In this document: positions 11,600-24,245 of the stretch, in pieces
Numbering within the stretch: the stretch's first letter is position 1
Layout: each line of letters opens with the position of its first letter
From: Anaeramoeba flamelloides
Lineage: Eukaryota > Metamonada > Anaeramoebidae
DNA: 64,000 bases
NCBI GenBank assembly: GCA_027625915.1
Contig: JANTQA010000030.1
Coordinates: 2,232,001 to 2,296,000 of the forward strand
Direction of reading: 5' to 3'
The notes under the pieces: model-generated
Told to the model about the DNA's origin: nothing
Seen by the model: the letters and a program-made list of their open reading frames with translations, nothing else
Database searches by the model: none
Program-made: the position numbers and the translations under genes

Positions 11600-14500
11600 T
11601 TGGATTTTTATTGAAGAACTAAAACTTTTTTTTATTATTATCTTTCTACTGTTCTTTGGATTTTTCTTTCATAGTATGAGAATTTTGAACATCAGTATTC
11701 TTTTTGTTAATTTATTTTTTTTTTTCACCACTTAAAAACATTATTCAAAGGTATCATTTTCAAACACTTGAATAATTTTCTAATGACTCCTTTTATAACC
11801 TTTTAAAAATCTTTCTTTTTGAGTTTTGTTGCTTGTAACTGATTCAAGAATTATGTTTATTTCATCATTAATAGAGAAAAAAGTTTTTTTATTCAAAAAA
11901 AGTAAAAAAACAACTTCTATTTGTAATTTTTTGAGTTGTAATTCTAAAAAACACACAAACTGGTTTGGTGTTGCAGGTTAAGTTCTCAATAAATCAAAAC
12001 TGAAAAATGATCAAAAACAAATTTCGTTTTTGTTTCGTCTTAGATAAGTGATAGACAATTTCTTTTCTTTTAAGGGACAAACCTCACAATAGATTCGACT
12101 CTGTAATTAAAGAACGTTGTAATTGGGTGAAAATAATGTTAGTTACATGCCATTCAAACGGCTATAAAAATCTATTTTAAATTTTATTGAGACATGACTT
12201 TAAACTTTTTTATAAAGGGATCACTTTTAAAAAATTGTTATTTTGGAAAAATTTTTTTCATTACTTTTCCAAATCTCAAAATAGAAACTCAAAACAATTA
12301 TTTTACTCTATTTAATAATTCAGAATTAGAACTCTCAAAAAGTAACAATTTTTTTGATGATTTTAATTTGCTGGGATTTATATTTCAAAGGGTAAAAAAT
12401 TTCACTACATTTTGCTTATTTCTCTTTTGTAAATCGAGTCCCCAAAAGAATTAGGTTGTAAATTGTGGTTTCTTTCTCTATTTGAAAAACGAAAGTAATG
12501 AAAAATCAAGTGAAAATTTTTTCCCATTTAGCTGTTAATTATCAGAAAAGATTAACTTAATAACTGTCGACATAAAAACCCTAAGAAACAATCATTTGAT
12601 GACATTTTATAAAGACAGTTTTAACAACAATACATTTGTTAAATCTGTTTAATATTTTGATTAAAACTAAACACTAGTTTAATTGTTTCTTATTTTTAAA
12701 AATAATGTATTTTTCGAGTTATAAATCTAGATTTCAGTGACCAATTATAAAAAGATTTTTTACAAACCTTAAAGTCTTTATATTAATGATTTAACCTTCG
12801 AATTTGTTGAGAAATTCAGATTTTTATCATAAAAATGTTTGGTTTTTTTTTTACTAATTACATGGATCATTTTTCATTGATAAGTTCAATAAAATGGTTA
12901 CTATTTTACTAATTATTTTTTTCGAGACATTTTAAACTTGGAGAATAACATCTGATTTACACTTAAGAACAACACACTTTAATTTTTGATTTCTTTTTGG
13001 TTAACTTTAATCTCTTAATAAGAAAAGAAAAAATTGAATTTTGGGAATCTCACAAGAGTTAATTAATAGATCGTCACTTGATCCTTTTTTTACCATTTCG
13101 GCAAATCGAATTATATTTTTTAAATGAGACCTGGAATTATATTAGATTCTTTTGGTCCAAGAAACACATTAATTAACTATTTTTTTTTTTTGAAAAATTC
13201 TTTCAATACACTGTTTCAAATTCTCTGTCTTAATATTTTAGTTTTTGGAGATATTGTTAACACATTAAAGGTGATAAAAGAAGAGATTTTAAACCATATT
13301 ACAATAGAATGTTGAAATAACTCAATTTGAGACTTTCAATTCAAAGAGTGTGTATACTAGATATTATAATTTGAAGTATTTGGAATTTAATTTTAAGTTT
13401 TTTAATTAAAGAGAGAAAAATAAAGAGTCTAAAGAAAAAAAAATCAAGAAATTATATACAAGTTGTGTGAGAACTCTGAAGTGGTTTGTATCCAAATTCA
13501 TTTGAGTGTGTAGGTTGTTTGGAAATATTTAGTTTTGAGAGGCTTTTTCTGAATTGAATGAGGAGTTCTACTGGTCAAAAAGTATCCTACGTATTTTATT
13601 AAAACATAACCCAATTTACTTCAAATTGTATTTTATTTCGTTCAATTCTATGTGATTGAATTTTTAATCTCATTTTGTATTCGAAAAATGGAAATTTTGA
13701 TTACAATCAAAACCATTATAGTAATTTGAATTTGAATATTGTGTACTTTTTCAAAAAAATAAATAGAAACTCAAAAGAGACACTAATATTGCCTTCACAT
13801 TTTGAACATAGAGATCGTATTGTTTTTTTTTTGTTTAAATTTATCAATATTTTTGGTCTTGAATGAATTTTACTGGTAAGATAATTTCTATGTTACTACT
13901 CAAAAATTTTTTTGGGAAATCGTAAAAAGGCGTTGAAAAGCTATTAGAAAAGTTTAAAATTTGTATAACATTTCATAAGATTTTATAATAACAACTTTTC
14001 TAATTCATTTATTTATTTTAAAAATGTGAATTATGTTACCAACCTATTATATTAATATTTTTTGAAAAAATGATACATTTAAAATTATCATATACAAATT
14101 AATTTTGATAAAATGATCTCTAGAGGTTATAAATAATTTTTTTTTATTAATGCAATGAATCAAAAAAAAAAAAAACTTGAAAATCTCAAAAAAGTACCCA
14201 AATTTTAACTATCAGTGTTTGAGATACCTCTATTAGATTCAACATTGTAAACAAATGAATTTGAATATAGAATTTGAGATTAGAACTATAATAACTTTTA
14301 CCAACTAAAGATTTTCGTTTAATAAAGCCAATTATTCGAAAATGGTTTGTAATTGAATATATTATTATTAATGTTTGGGAAAAAATTGGCAAATAAAAAA
14401 ATAAATTAAATAATTTTAGATGAAAAATAGTTGTTAAAGTTCTCATTTTTCTCACTATGTGAGGTATTTTCTAGTTTTTTAATTTAAAAGAATTATACCT

Positions 14501-14689
14501 ATCAAAAATTTTGATCATTTCTTTCAAATTAAAAACAAACATAATGACAATATATTACCCATTATTAATCAAAGATTGTGGAATTTTTATTTATTATTGA
14601 TAATTCTTCTCCCTTGCTTTTACCTTAACAATTAATTATTGGTATTTGTTATGCAGTTTTTTCATGTAAATTTGAGTACCTTAGATTAC
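11600..14689. other. No supportable gene; one coding relic at 13124-13320
   Basis: A/T-rich sequence. The plus-strand frame from 13124 begins MRPGIILDSFGPRNTLIN, is interrupted by a T-run, and ends GDIVNTLKVIKEEILNHITIEC-like, resembling the minus-strand relic at 2377-2640. Other open frames (12194-12454, 13675-13866, 14186-14455) show no motif. Confidence 0.3.
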
Positions 14690-15345
14690 CATAAAGTGCT
14701 TTTGAGTGTATATTTTATTTTTTAATTTTTAAAAATAAATAAATAAACCTAATGAAGCTTTTCTTGAGGTTTTATTCTTGATTTAAAAAAGATATCATTA
14801 TTCAGAATTAACAGGAAAATAAAGAAATAATAATTACATTTTTTTTTTTATTTTAGAAATAAAAAGTCAATTTTATAAAATTTTCATTTTGGAAAACCTA
14901 AAAACGCTAAATGTACTTTTCCAGAATACAAAAGATTTATTAAAATCAAATATTTTACTCAATTATTTCAAATTCAGTAAAACTTAATTGCCCCCTTTTT
15001 TTTACTTTTTGTTTTGTTTCCACAATCTATTGATTTTCTATTAAAAAAATAAAAATTAAAGAAAACCTAACCAAAAGGGTCTTGAAGCGCAGTAAAGTCC
15101 CTAGTTTTTTTTTTTTTTATTTAAATTAATCAAAAGACAATTTAAGATATTTTATTTTTAATTTCTGAAATGGAAAAAATAAACCTAACAACAGTGTATA
15201 TATATTTAATTTGATTATACTAATGATTTTTTTTTTTTTCATATTGATCTTTTTATTTTTTTTATTCTTCTCTTTCTTTCATTTTTGATAAAATTTTCTT
15301 TGATTGTTCCTTTCTCTAAATAAATAAATGAAATAAAAGTTCTAA
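14690..15345. repeat. Family F hairpin-module cluster
   Basis: Contains degenerate modules with the same borders (GGAAAACCTAAA, AAACCTAACC, AAACCTAACAACAGTGTATA) and the CCAGAAT..AAAATCAAA hairpin type. Its right flank (TATTCTTCTCTTTC... then GTTCCTTTCTCTAAATAAAT) matches the right flank of the element at 3290-4215, so both end the same way. The left flank is not clearly shared. Confidence 0.55.
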
Positions 15346-17339
15346 TTTTCAAATATATATAAATATATATATAATATTTACTTTTTGAAATATCCATAAA
15401 ATTTGTATAAATTTTCGGTTTATTACAAAAATTAACAAAAGACCTAAAGGATAATCGAAAAAATTTTTTTTTCCAATTTTAAAAGAACAAATAATTCTTC
15501 AATAGTCCAAATAATTGATTCACTATTTGAAAGATATTCATCAAATTTAAGATAATGTTACAATACAAAAAAATGGCTACTTAACTAGAAGCAAATAATT
15601 TTTTCAAATTTTTTACTAATTAAATTGAAAAAAAAATCAAACAGAATAATTGTATTTTTCAAATTAATCTGTAAAATATCTTTCAAAATATTTTTTGATC
15701 AAAGATCATTTATAACCCGATTGTGTTTATAATAATCGAAGTTATTGAAAAGTTAAAAATTAGCAGATATTTAATTTTTTTGAAAAATTTTATTTCGTGA
15801 TAGTGTAGTAGAGTTATTTTTTTAATTGGCTAGGCTAAATTAAGTTAAATATTAATACTGATTGGATCAATGACTATGGTATTTATTTCAAAATATGTTC
15901 TTGGAAATATTTTTAAAAAATGAGAATAAAAAGAGTAATTTTTTTTTAGACAAAGCAATTTTAATAAAAAACTGGAAATATGACAAGGGTATGAATTATT
16001 TTTCAAAAGAATAAATCTTTTTATAAAATTTTCATTAAATTGGAAAATTTATCAAGATTAATGAATTTATGATAATAATTTTTTCAATCAAAAAAGAAAA
16101 AATAAATAGTAATTTTTATCATTAAAAAAATATCAGATAAAATTGAGTTCAGAAAATTTAATATCTTTTATTTATTAATGTAGTGTACACTACAAAATAA
16201 ATTGAATTGTTCTCAAGAATCAATGAATTGTTGTTGTTTATTTTTTATATATTTAAATGGTTTTATCGAGATTAGGTTTAATAAAGATATTTTGAAATAA
16301 AAATGCCCCACTTTTCTGGAATTAGCTTATTCCATAATAAACTCTTTTTCAAACAAAAGGGTACACCTCTAAAATCATCAATACTATTAAATTTGATTGT
16401 TAATAAGATAATTACATATTGATAATTTTCATTTTAATTATTCATTTTTTGTTTTTTTGTTTTTTTTTTATTAAGGATATTGAACGGTTGGAAAATGAAA
16501 ACAAAAAAAAAAACAAGATAATAAGAAACCAATTTGGAAATAATCTGTTAATATAAAAATGGAAATATATTAATTTTGATTTCGAACGAGCTAGATATAG
16601 TAATTATGAAATAAAATTATTGGATTGATTTATGGAACAAAGAAAAAATAAAATAAAATAAAAAAATTCCAACAAAATACCCACATGAATTGCGGATTTA
16701 TGTTAAAAATGAAACTTTAAAGAACAAAAGTTTGAGATGTGAAGAGTTATCAATAAAATGTAAAGAAATTTTTCACAATTCGCCTTATTTAATGGTTTTT
16801 ATTTATTTTTTAATTTTTTTCTCATAAAATTTACAAAACGAGATTTCTCATTTCAAATAAAAGGTAACATCAATTTATAAAATAATTAATTATAATTTTT
16901 ATTGTTTTGATATAATGAGTTTTAAATTCAGTTGAGTGCTTTTTTGTATTTTAAAGAGTTTACTAGATTTTAGAATGATGCTAGAATTAATTTAATTCAA
17001 TTCAATTATGAATAATTCTTGAAAATTTTTCTGTGTTCTTTTATTTGAAAAAGAGTTTAGGTACCTTAAAAATATTTAGATAAAAAATGAAAATTGCTCT
17101 ATTTTGTAATAAAAAGGGTCTTATAAAACCCAATAAAAAATGTATAAGTTTATAAGGACATACTCTATTTTTTCAACAAAAAAATGTTTTAACAGTTTTT
17201 CCATTCCCTTCTTCAGTTTTATCAAGACTAAACCGACTGAATTTTTTTTTTTTTTGTTAAAGTAAAATATCCATAATAATATAATACGTGTTTCAAAAGA
17301 AGATGCGTTTTTATAGTTGAAGAAGACCTATACATCAAA
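15346..17339. other. Gene-free A/T-rich stretch
   Basis: No ORF with protein-like composition on either strand. I see short homopolymers and a TTTTTATAT.. region only. Confidence 0.4.
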
Positions 17340-18030
17340 CGACACAAGAAACCTACAATAGAATCTAATTAAATATGAAATTGGTTTAATAAAGTTCTAT
17401 TATTTGAAAAGAAAATCTAAAAATAAAGGATCAAATTGGAAAATTTATCTCAAATAATAGAGTCTATTTTTGGTAGAAATTTTTATAATCAAAAAAAAAT
17501 GAAAAATTTACAAAAAATTGAGAAAATTTACAAAAAATTTTGAACAAATTACTTTCCTAATTTATATTTTAGTAAAAAGATCAAGGAAATTTATTTTCAA
17601 AATTGATTTGTACTTTAGTACACTATTGGATAGTGTAATAGAAGTTACCTTGAAACAAGAAGAAAAAAAAACTTGAAATATAAATAATAAACTAACTTTC
17701 AAAATAATTGGCCCATTAAAAATCAAATTTTAAAATAAAATTTTTTATAAATTGAAGTTATCTATTATAATAAAAAAATTTTCTATTTTAATATTCAGCT
17801 CTGTCCACTAGGAATATTAGTTTTTCTTCTAAAAATAAAAGAGAGAAAAATAAAAAAAAATAAAAAAAAAAATTGGACAATTTATTATGAAATTTAATTT
17901 ACTTGAAATATCATCGAATTTACTTTCAAAAATGATTAGAAATTAGGTATATTATTAGATAGTAAATTGGATGTTGCATTAGAACAAGAAAGAAAAAAAA
18001 ACATGGACTAGATTTTGAAACAGTTATTAG
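17340..18030 (+). repeat. R1 family, two partial copies in tandem
   Basis: The first unit (17340-17650) matches 9295-9610 from its TTCTATTATTT block through TTTACTTTCAAAATTGATTT. The second (about 17860-18030) repeats only the 3' half, with AGATAGTAAATTGGATGTTG and GAACAAGAAAGAAAAA blocks. Confidence 0.45.
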
Positions 18031-18165
18031 TTTCTATGCGCAGGCTTTATTTTGATTAATATAATGATCAAAAAGTTAAAATAAAAAACCATCTACATTA
18101 ATCCTAGAAAAATATCTTATTAATTTGGTATTAAAAACCATGATATATTTCTTTTAAAAAATATA

Positions 18166-18516
18166 CAGTCTTTCCAAAGCTACCATAAAATTTTCAATAA
18201 AACACAATTGATTTTTCTTTTCTTATTTTACATTTTCAAAAAATTTTGAAATAAGAGCTATTGTTCAAAAAAATGTGAAACTTTTTAGATCAGTAAATAT
18301 TGATATTTTTTGTGCTTTTTTGGACCATTAATTTTTAAGTTACATCGGATCTTGAATTTTTTTTATTTGGTTTTCCAAAATTTGTATAATAGCTCATTTA
18401 TTAAATTTTTTTTTTGAATAATAACTCTTATTTCAAAATTTTTTGAAAATGGAAACTAAGAATAGAAAAATCAATTTTGTTTTATTTAATACATTATGGT
18501 AGCTCTGGAACGGTTG
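18166..18516. repeat. Family E foldback element, 351 bp
   Basis: Long inverted arms (about 18166-18277 and 18405-18516). The ends CAGTCTTTCCAAAGCTACCA and, read inward from the right, CAACCGTTCCAGAGCTACCA match at all but four positions. The arms continue with TTTTGAAATAAGAGCTATTG-like pairs. Flanked by TA on the left; the right flank is CA, perhaps a worn TA. No coding frame. Probably a mariner-type MITE distinct from family A. Confidence 0.65.
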
Positions 18517-18679
18517 CATTAATTCTTAACCAATTGGGTTATTCTGCACAATCAAATAATAATGAATAAAAAATTTTGTTGTTTTAAGGAGATATTATCG
18601 AATTAATATAATCCAATATTTTAAATAATAAAATACCTCTTTTTGGAAATAGGTTATGTCTAAAAAGAGAAAGTAATTT

Positions 18680-18890
18680 TTCTGAAATTTTTCTCCTTGA
18701 AGTTAAAGTCTTTAAAAGTAAAAAACTTTTCAAATTTCATTTGGATATTGGTAATTCAAAAAATATTTTTTTAATTTTAAAAAAAAACTCATCTTTTTGA
18801 GAAAAATAAAACAATTTGATCCTTCATTTTTAGAATTTCTTTTTCAATAATAGAACTTTAAGAAATCAATTCTATATCTAATTGTATAAT
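18680..18890 (-). repeat. R1 family copy, reverse orientation
   Basis: The reverse complement carries AAAGTTCTATTATTGAAAAAG and AAGGATCAAATTG, as in the copies at 9295 and 17340. Confidence 0.45.
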
Positions 18891-19380
18891 GTTTGTTTCT
18901 TTGATTGATTAATGAATATGTCTTTAGAAAAAAAGAAACTGGATTTTATTTGAAATAAGGATCAAACTTTTCTCGATCAGTTATTTTGATAACATTAATA
19001 CTCTATTTTTTTACAAATTCATTCTTCACTTATCAAGTCAAACAATAGGATAAAAAATTTTTGTTGTTTATTTAAAACAAAAGAATATTTTTGGATTTAA
19101 AAGAAGAATGAATAAATCTCGAATAAAAATTATTGTTTAAAATTTCTTTATAATTGAAGAAATAAGAAAAGTAATACTCGTTTCAGAGAGTTCAACCTAA
19201 ATAGTTTTTGTAATTTCAAGAGTCTTCTGTTTTATTCCAATCTTAAAAAACAATTTCTAGCTTTTGATTCAAACTTTTGAAAAACTTTCGAAAAAAATCT
19301 AAAATAACAGAACAGTTTTCATTTTTTTAATTTTGAAACTTTTTTTTTATTCAAAAATTTTTACAAAATAAAATCATTCA

Positions 19381-21532
19381 ATGTCACGATTTAAATTAGT
19401 TTGTGTTGGTGACGGAGCAACAGGGAAAACTTGTTTACTAATTACCTTTGCAAAAAACAAGTAAATAATTCGTTTTCTTTTTTCTTCCGAAATTAAAAAA
19501 AAAAAAAAAAAGTTCCCCATTGAATTAACTTTTGAATGGGTAAAATCCAAAAGTTTTAGATCCTTGTTAACCATTAAGCCTCCTCAAAATTTGTCTTTTT
19601 AATTACGATCCTTTTAGATTCCCAGAACAATATGTCCCAACAGTTTTTGAAAATTATATTGCAGATATTACTGTTGATGGAAACCAGTATGAACTTAACT
19701 TATGGGATACAGCAGGTAACAACATTTTAATGATTTTTTCAATCCTTCCTTTTTAATCTCTTCTTGTTCCACAAAATTAATTTAATTTCTTGTTTTTCCT
19801 TTCATTTGTTTTTTTAAATTTCCTTTGTTTTTTTATTTTTTTATTTTCTGTTCTCTGTTTATTTTTTGTTTATAAATAAATAGGACAAGAAGATTATGAT
19901 AGACTTCGACCCTTATCATACCCAGACTCAGACGTTGTAATAATTGGTTTTTCTGTCGACAACCATCTTTCTTATGATAATGTTACAGATAAGGTAAAAT
20001 ATTTTTTTTTTTTTTTTTCTTTTTTCTTTCATTCTTTTTATTCAAAAATATGAACAACATTTTTCTGTCATAAATAAAAACAAAACTCCTAAAACAAGAC
20101 AAAATTTTGAATTTTCAAGTTGTTGTTTTTTAAAAACTTTTTCCTTCTCATTCCTTGTTATTTTGAATTTCACGGAAACAAAAAAACAACAAAATTGAAT
20201 AAATAAAATAATGTACCCAAATATACTAATTAAATTTCCTTTTTTAAATTTTTTTTTCTTATTAATCACAAACCTTTGCAATAACCAAATAATAAAAGTG
20301 GGCAGACGAAGTTGATCATTTTTGTCCAAGAGTACCAAAACTCTTAGTTGGATTAAAAATCGATCTTAGAAAAGACCAAGGAACGATCGAAAAACTCCAA
20401 AAAAAGAAGCTTGCACCAATTACTTTTGAAAAAGTACTTTTTTTTTCTTTTGTTTTTATTATTTTATTTTTTCGAATATTTTTATGGCAATTCTAAAAAA
20501 AGTACAACAATAGAGTTTTCAAATAGTACATCTAAAACAGTTGACAAACTCTGAACAACTATTCTCAGACGTATTAATTATATTTTTGTCCCGATAGATT
20601 GATATGACAAATCCTATATTTGTAATTTTTTGGTTAGTACAATTCCTAATAGACTCGTACTCGGATACTCGTTTTTTCTGTAATGTGTGGATTTTAAAAA
20701 TCCCCACTATACTGATAAATTCAAATAAATTTCAAAAAATTTTTCGTTCAATTTCCATTTTTGGAAATCCTGTAACTTCTCTACTTTTAAAACAGTTCTT
20801 AGATAAAGAATATTTCCAAGATCAACTAATTTTACAATGTTTTGTAACATTTAATCAAAACCAATAACATTTTTTATTTAAAGTTTTAAAAAAATTTTCA
20901 AAAATGAGAATGAAGCAAAAATTTTCAAACATTTATGTGAATTTATCAATACAGCTAAATTAAACAATCACAAGTTGTTGATTTTTTAAGATATTGGTAC
21001 CAGTCGATTATTTTGTCCCACCCATGTATTTTGAAATGAACTTTGATCTCTTCAAGGCATTTTTAAAAAGAGAGAAATAAAGAATTTGATAAAAGTTCTG
21101 AAAATATACCTATTATTCGTTTCAAAGAATTGTTATGTGGTCATTTTCACAAACTTTTTTTATTCTTCCAAATTTTTGTTCTCTTTCACAAGTTTTTTTC
21201 AATTGAAATCCTGGAAAATAGACCACTGTTTATCGCTCTTCCAACATTCTCTCTCTCTCTCTTTGGTTTTTCTTTGTTATTTTTTTCTTATTTTTTTGTC
21301 ATTTTTTTGTTATTTTTTTGTTATTTTTTAATTTTTTAATATATTTATTCCTTTGTTTATTTTCTATGAAACTTTTCTTTGAAAAAAGGGGCAAGAACTT
21401 GCTAAAAAAATCGGAGCTGTTGCATATGTTGAATGTTCAGCCAAAACAAGAGATGGACTTCGTGAAGTTTTTGAGGAAGCAGTCAGATCAGCAAAATTAA
21501 AAAAAAAAAAAGGAGGATGCTCAATTTTGTAA
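19381..21532 (+). CDS. Rho-family small GTPase, five exons, 188 aa
   Basis: A GTP/GDP switch acting at membranes on actin and signalling. Exons are 19381-19460, 19618-19715, 19884-19993, 20299-20433 and 21389-21532, with GT-AG introns of 157, 168, 305 and 955 bp; joined, they keep frame (567 bp). G1 is GDGATGKT (10-17), Thr-35 is in switch I within YVPTVFENY, and switch II is [18 protein letters not shown] with Gln-61. G4 is GLKID, where Rho has NKxD and Rac TKxD, so the first position is Leu. G5 is ECSAK. The tail [12 protein letters not shown] is polybasic plus a CaaX box; a final Leu favours geranylgeranylation. FENY and the intact Gln-61 say it is an active Rho/Rac/Cdc42 type; the exact subfamily is unsure. 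The region between G4 and ITF is short, so the Rho insert helix is reduced. Confidence 0.93.
20690..20970 (+). repeat. R4 family copy inside Rho intron 4
   Basis: Lies in the 955 bp last intron and explains much of its extra length. The frame at 20604-20867 reads [20 protein letters not shown], matching the relic near 10310 (EKEYFEDELIIHSF). Confidence 0.4.
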
Positions 21533-22104
21533 TTCCCTTACTGAATTTTTTTTGGAAAAAAAAAATAATTATTTGTGTTTTTTATTTTTTTTATTTTTTC
21601 CATTTTTAATATTTTTTTTTTTTATTTTTGGCGACTTTGTTTCTTAAAAAATTCTTGTTATTAAGGCACGAAATTTACAGATCAATATAATTTGTATGCC
21701 AAACAAGAAATATAAAAAAAAAATAATAATAATAATCAAATTTGTGTGTTCACATTCATTTTTTTTTTTTTTTATTCATGATTAGGCTAGTTGTCTAGTT
21801 GTATTTTTTTATTTATTTTATATTTGTAGGTTTATATTTTTCTCGAAATGTTTAACAAAAATCGCTTTTAATTTCCCTTCATTTTCAAAAATTTTGAAAT
21901 GTAAATATATTAAAGTAATTTGTTCAAAGTAAACCATTTTCGAGTCAAAGTGTTCAGTTGTAGTGGGAGGGTACATGTGTCTAAAAGGTTTTGAATTGAT
22001 TTTAGAATTAAAAAATACGATTCTGTTAATTCCAAAACTGAAATCATATTTTCATATTTTTACTTTTTTTTTTTGATTTTTTTTAAACACTTATAATTAA
22101 TTTG
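21533..22104. other. Rho 3' flank, no gene
   Basis: Long T tracts and A/T-rich sequence consistent with a 3' UTR and terminator zone; AATAAT repeats lie at about 21720-21735. Nothing coding. Confidence 0.4.
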
Positions 22105-22480
22105 CAAAATTTTTTTTTATTCAAGATCGATAGTCACTTGATAAAAATGTATTATTTATATGTAATAGAAACAGTAAAAATTATTGTAGAAAAACGATTT
22201 TGATTTCTATTGGAATTATCATTAGATCTTAAGTAGAAGATCAAAATGAACATTTATGTTGTTTTTCTCAATAGGTTGACAAAGAATATCAGGAATTTTT
22301 ATTTTTTATGATAATATAGTAATTTATTAATTGTATTGCATGATGATATCAAAAATTCTTGGAGATTTATTATTCTATTTATTTTTAATTTAATTTTCCA
22401 GGTCATTTATAAAAAATATACTATATTTGAAAAAAATATTTGGGTCACCTTTGACTAAAAAAAAGTTTATAAAAACCTAA
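22105..22480 (+). repeat. R5 dispersed family copy
   Basis: Colinear with 62360-62740. Shared blocks are AT.ATTGTAGA.AAA.CATTTTGATTT, AGATCAAAAT, ATTATTCTA.TT.TTTATTTTT and ATTTATAAAAAATA followed by TTTGGAAAAAAATATT-like sequence. No coding frame. Known only from this internal comparison. Confidence 0.45.
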
Positions 22481-22739
22481 AAGAAAATATTTACTAGCTT
22501 TTATACTAATTTTTACTTTTAAATTTTTATGAGGAATTTTAAAATTCAATTTTAAAATATATTGTAGTCTTGGAGATTTTTTAAAACCCAGAAACAATAA
22601 TAATTAAATAATTTTTCATTAATCAACTTTGATTCTGCTAAATGTGATTAAAACATTTTCCAAATATCAATAATATTTGATATCATAGACCTATTATAAA
22701 TAAATAATACAAAAGTAGAATAATCCGCATCACAATATA

Positions 22740-23190
22740 GTTGTTACCCGTATAAAATAAATCTAATAAATCTAAATAAATACCAATTCAACATTTTTAA
22801 CATACCAAAATCCATTTTTTTAATAAAATTTTTATATAATCAATTCTAGAAGAAATACTAAATTAGAACCATTCACCAATGTTAAAAGTTAAAAATTGTT
22901 TATAAATTACAATAATCATAAAAAAAATAAATAATTACCAATACTAATAAATTATTGGTGTATTAAAAATTTTGGAGAGAGCAGAAAAAAAAAATTTATT
23001 GGTATTTTTTTGTAATTCTATTAACAATATTAATTAATTAATAAGTTAGATATCATCAAAGGATTTTATTAAAGTTCTTCTATTTTGAAGAAAACAATTT
23101 CACTTAATGTTAATTGTTGTCAAAAAACTTATTGGTAGAACGAAACAAGTTACATCAATTCGAAAAATTCAAATGAATATAAAAAACGAA
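22740..23190 (-). repeat. R2 dispersed family copy, reverse
   Basis: The reverse complement is colinear with 28390-28800. Shared blocks are ACTTGTTTCGTTC, GCTCTCTCCAAAATTTT, ATTTATTAGTATTG.TAATTATT and GTGAATGGTTCTAATTT.GTA. The two copies form a widely spaced inverted repeat that brackets the first exon of PEX19. Confidence 0.6.
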
Positions 23191-23199
23191 AAGATGAAA

Positions 23200-24040
23200 A
23201 AACATTTTTATATTTTTACAAAAATCAAAATTATTTCCTAATCTGAAGCAAAATTATTATTTTTATTTTGTGAACGGTTTTTTTGGTACGGAAAATATTG
23301 GAATTTTTGTTTATTTACTAAAAAATTGGACAAATAAAATTATTAGTAACCATTATGTAACAAAAACAATAATAATTTTTATCTTCAATTGAAGATTACA
23401 AAATAATTTTATTAGTAATAAATATTATTTTTTTACAATCATCTTTACTGTATCTAAAATATTGTGATAATACCTTTTACCCCAGTGACTCTAAGTCTTA
23501 CTATTAAAAAAAATCATTGAATTATAAATATTTTTCATAAAAAATGGAAGAAAAAATCAAATTGAGAAAAAAAGTGAAAAAATGATGCCAATTTTATGGG
23601 ATTAGCACCTGATAAGGAAAAGTCCAATATTTAAGTATTTTTTTTATTGAATGTAAATTACATAAGTGTACCCTGATCGAAATGTCTCTCAAAATTGATT
23701 CATTCTTGAAAATGAAAAAAAAATAATTAAATTTTGAAGTTCTAAATAAAAATGATAAAATTCTGGAAAAAAAATTATTTTATTGTTTTGATTTTTAGAT
23801 TTGGTAAATGGAATTTTAGGAAAATATTTCGAAAATAATAGTTTTTTTTATTCTTTTATTAGTTAAAAAAATTATAATTTATTGTTCAATAATATTTTAA
23901 TAGATTTTTTAGATTCATTTGAGTGATTAAAGACTTGAATTTAGTATACTAATATCATTTACATCCCAATTGCAATAGACTTTAAAAATTGACTAACCAA
24001 ATGTGATGATAATCGCTTAAAAATTAGAATATATATATAT
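23200..24040. other. Gene-free A/T-rich stretch
   Basis: No supportable ORF or RNA gene. Confidence 0.4.
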
Positions 24041-24047
24041 TAATATA

Positions 24048-24245
24048 CAGTAGGTTATACTTTTAAGACACAAACTTCAACGAAATTTAAGGCACAAAAA
24101 AAATCTCAAAATTAAGGCTCAAAATTTGGAATTTTTTTTTTTACAGAAATTATTTAAAAGAATCTGATTTTTTTATCTTAATCTGAGATTTTTATTAAAA
24201 TTTAAATTACTTTCAAAGTTTGTGCCTTAAAAGTGGAATTTACTG
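24048..24245. repeat. Family A foldback MITE (whole, worn)
   Basis: 198 bp, starting CAGTAGGTTATACTTTTAAG and ending in ACTG, with TA at both sides (24046-24047 and 24246-24247). Both arms keep the AAGGCACAAA/TTTGTGCCTT motif, but the right arm is more diverged than in the 275-471 copy. Confidence 0.8.

Noticed and set aside
21086-21339. Two overlapping Phe/Ser-rich frames before the last Rho exon
   Set aside because: Translations of the pyrimidine-rich tract leading to the intron 4 acceptor.
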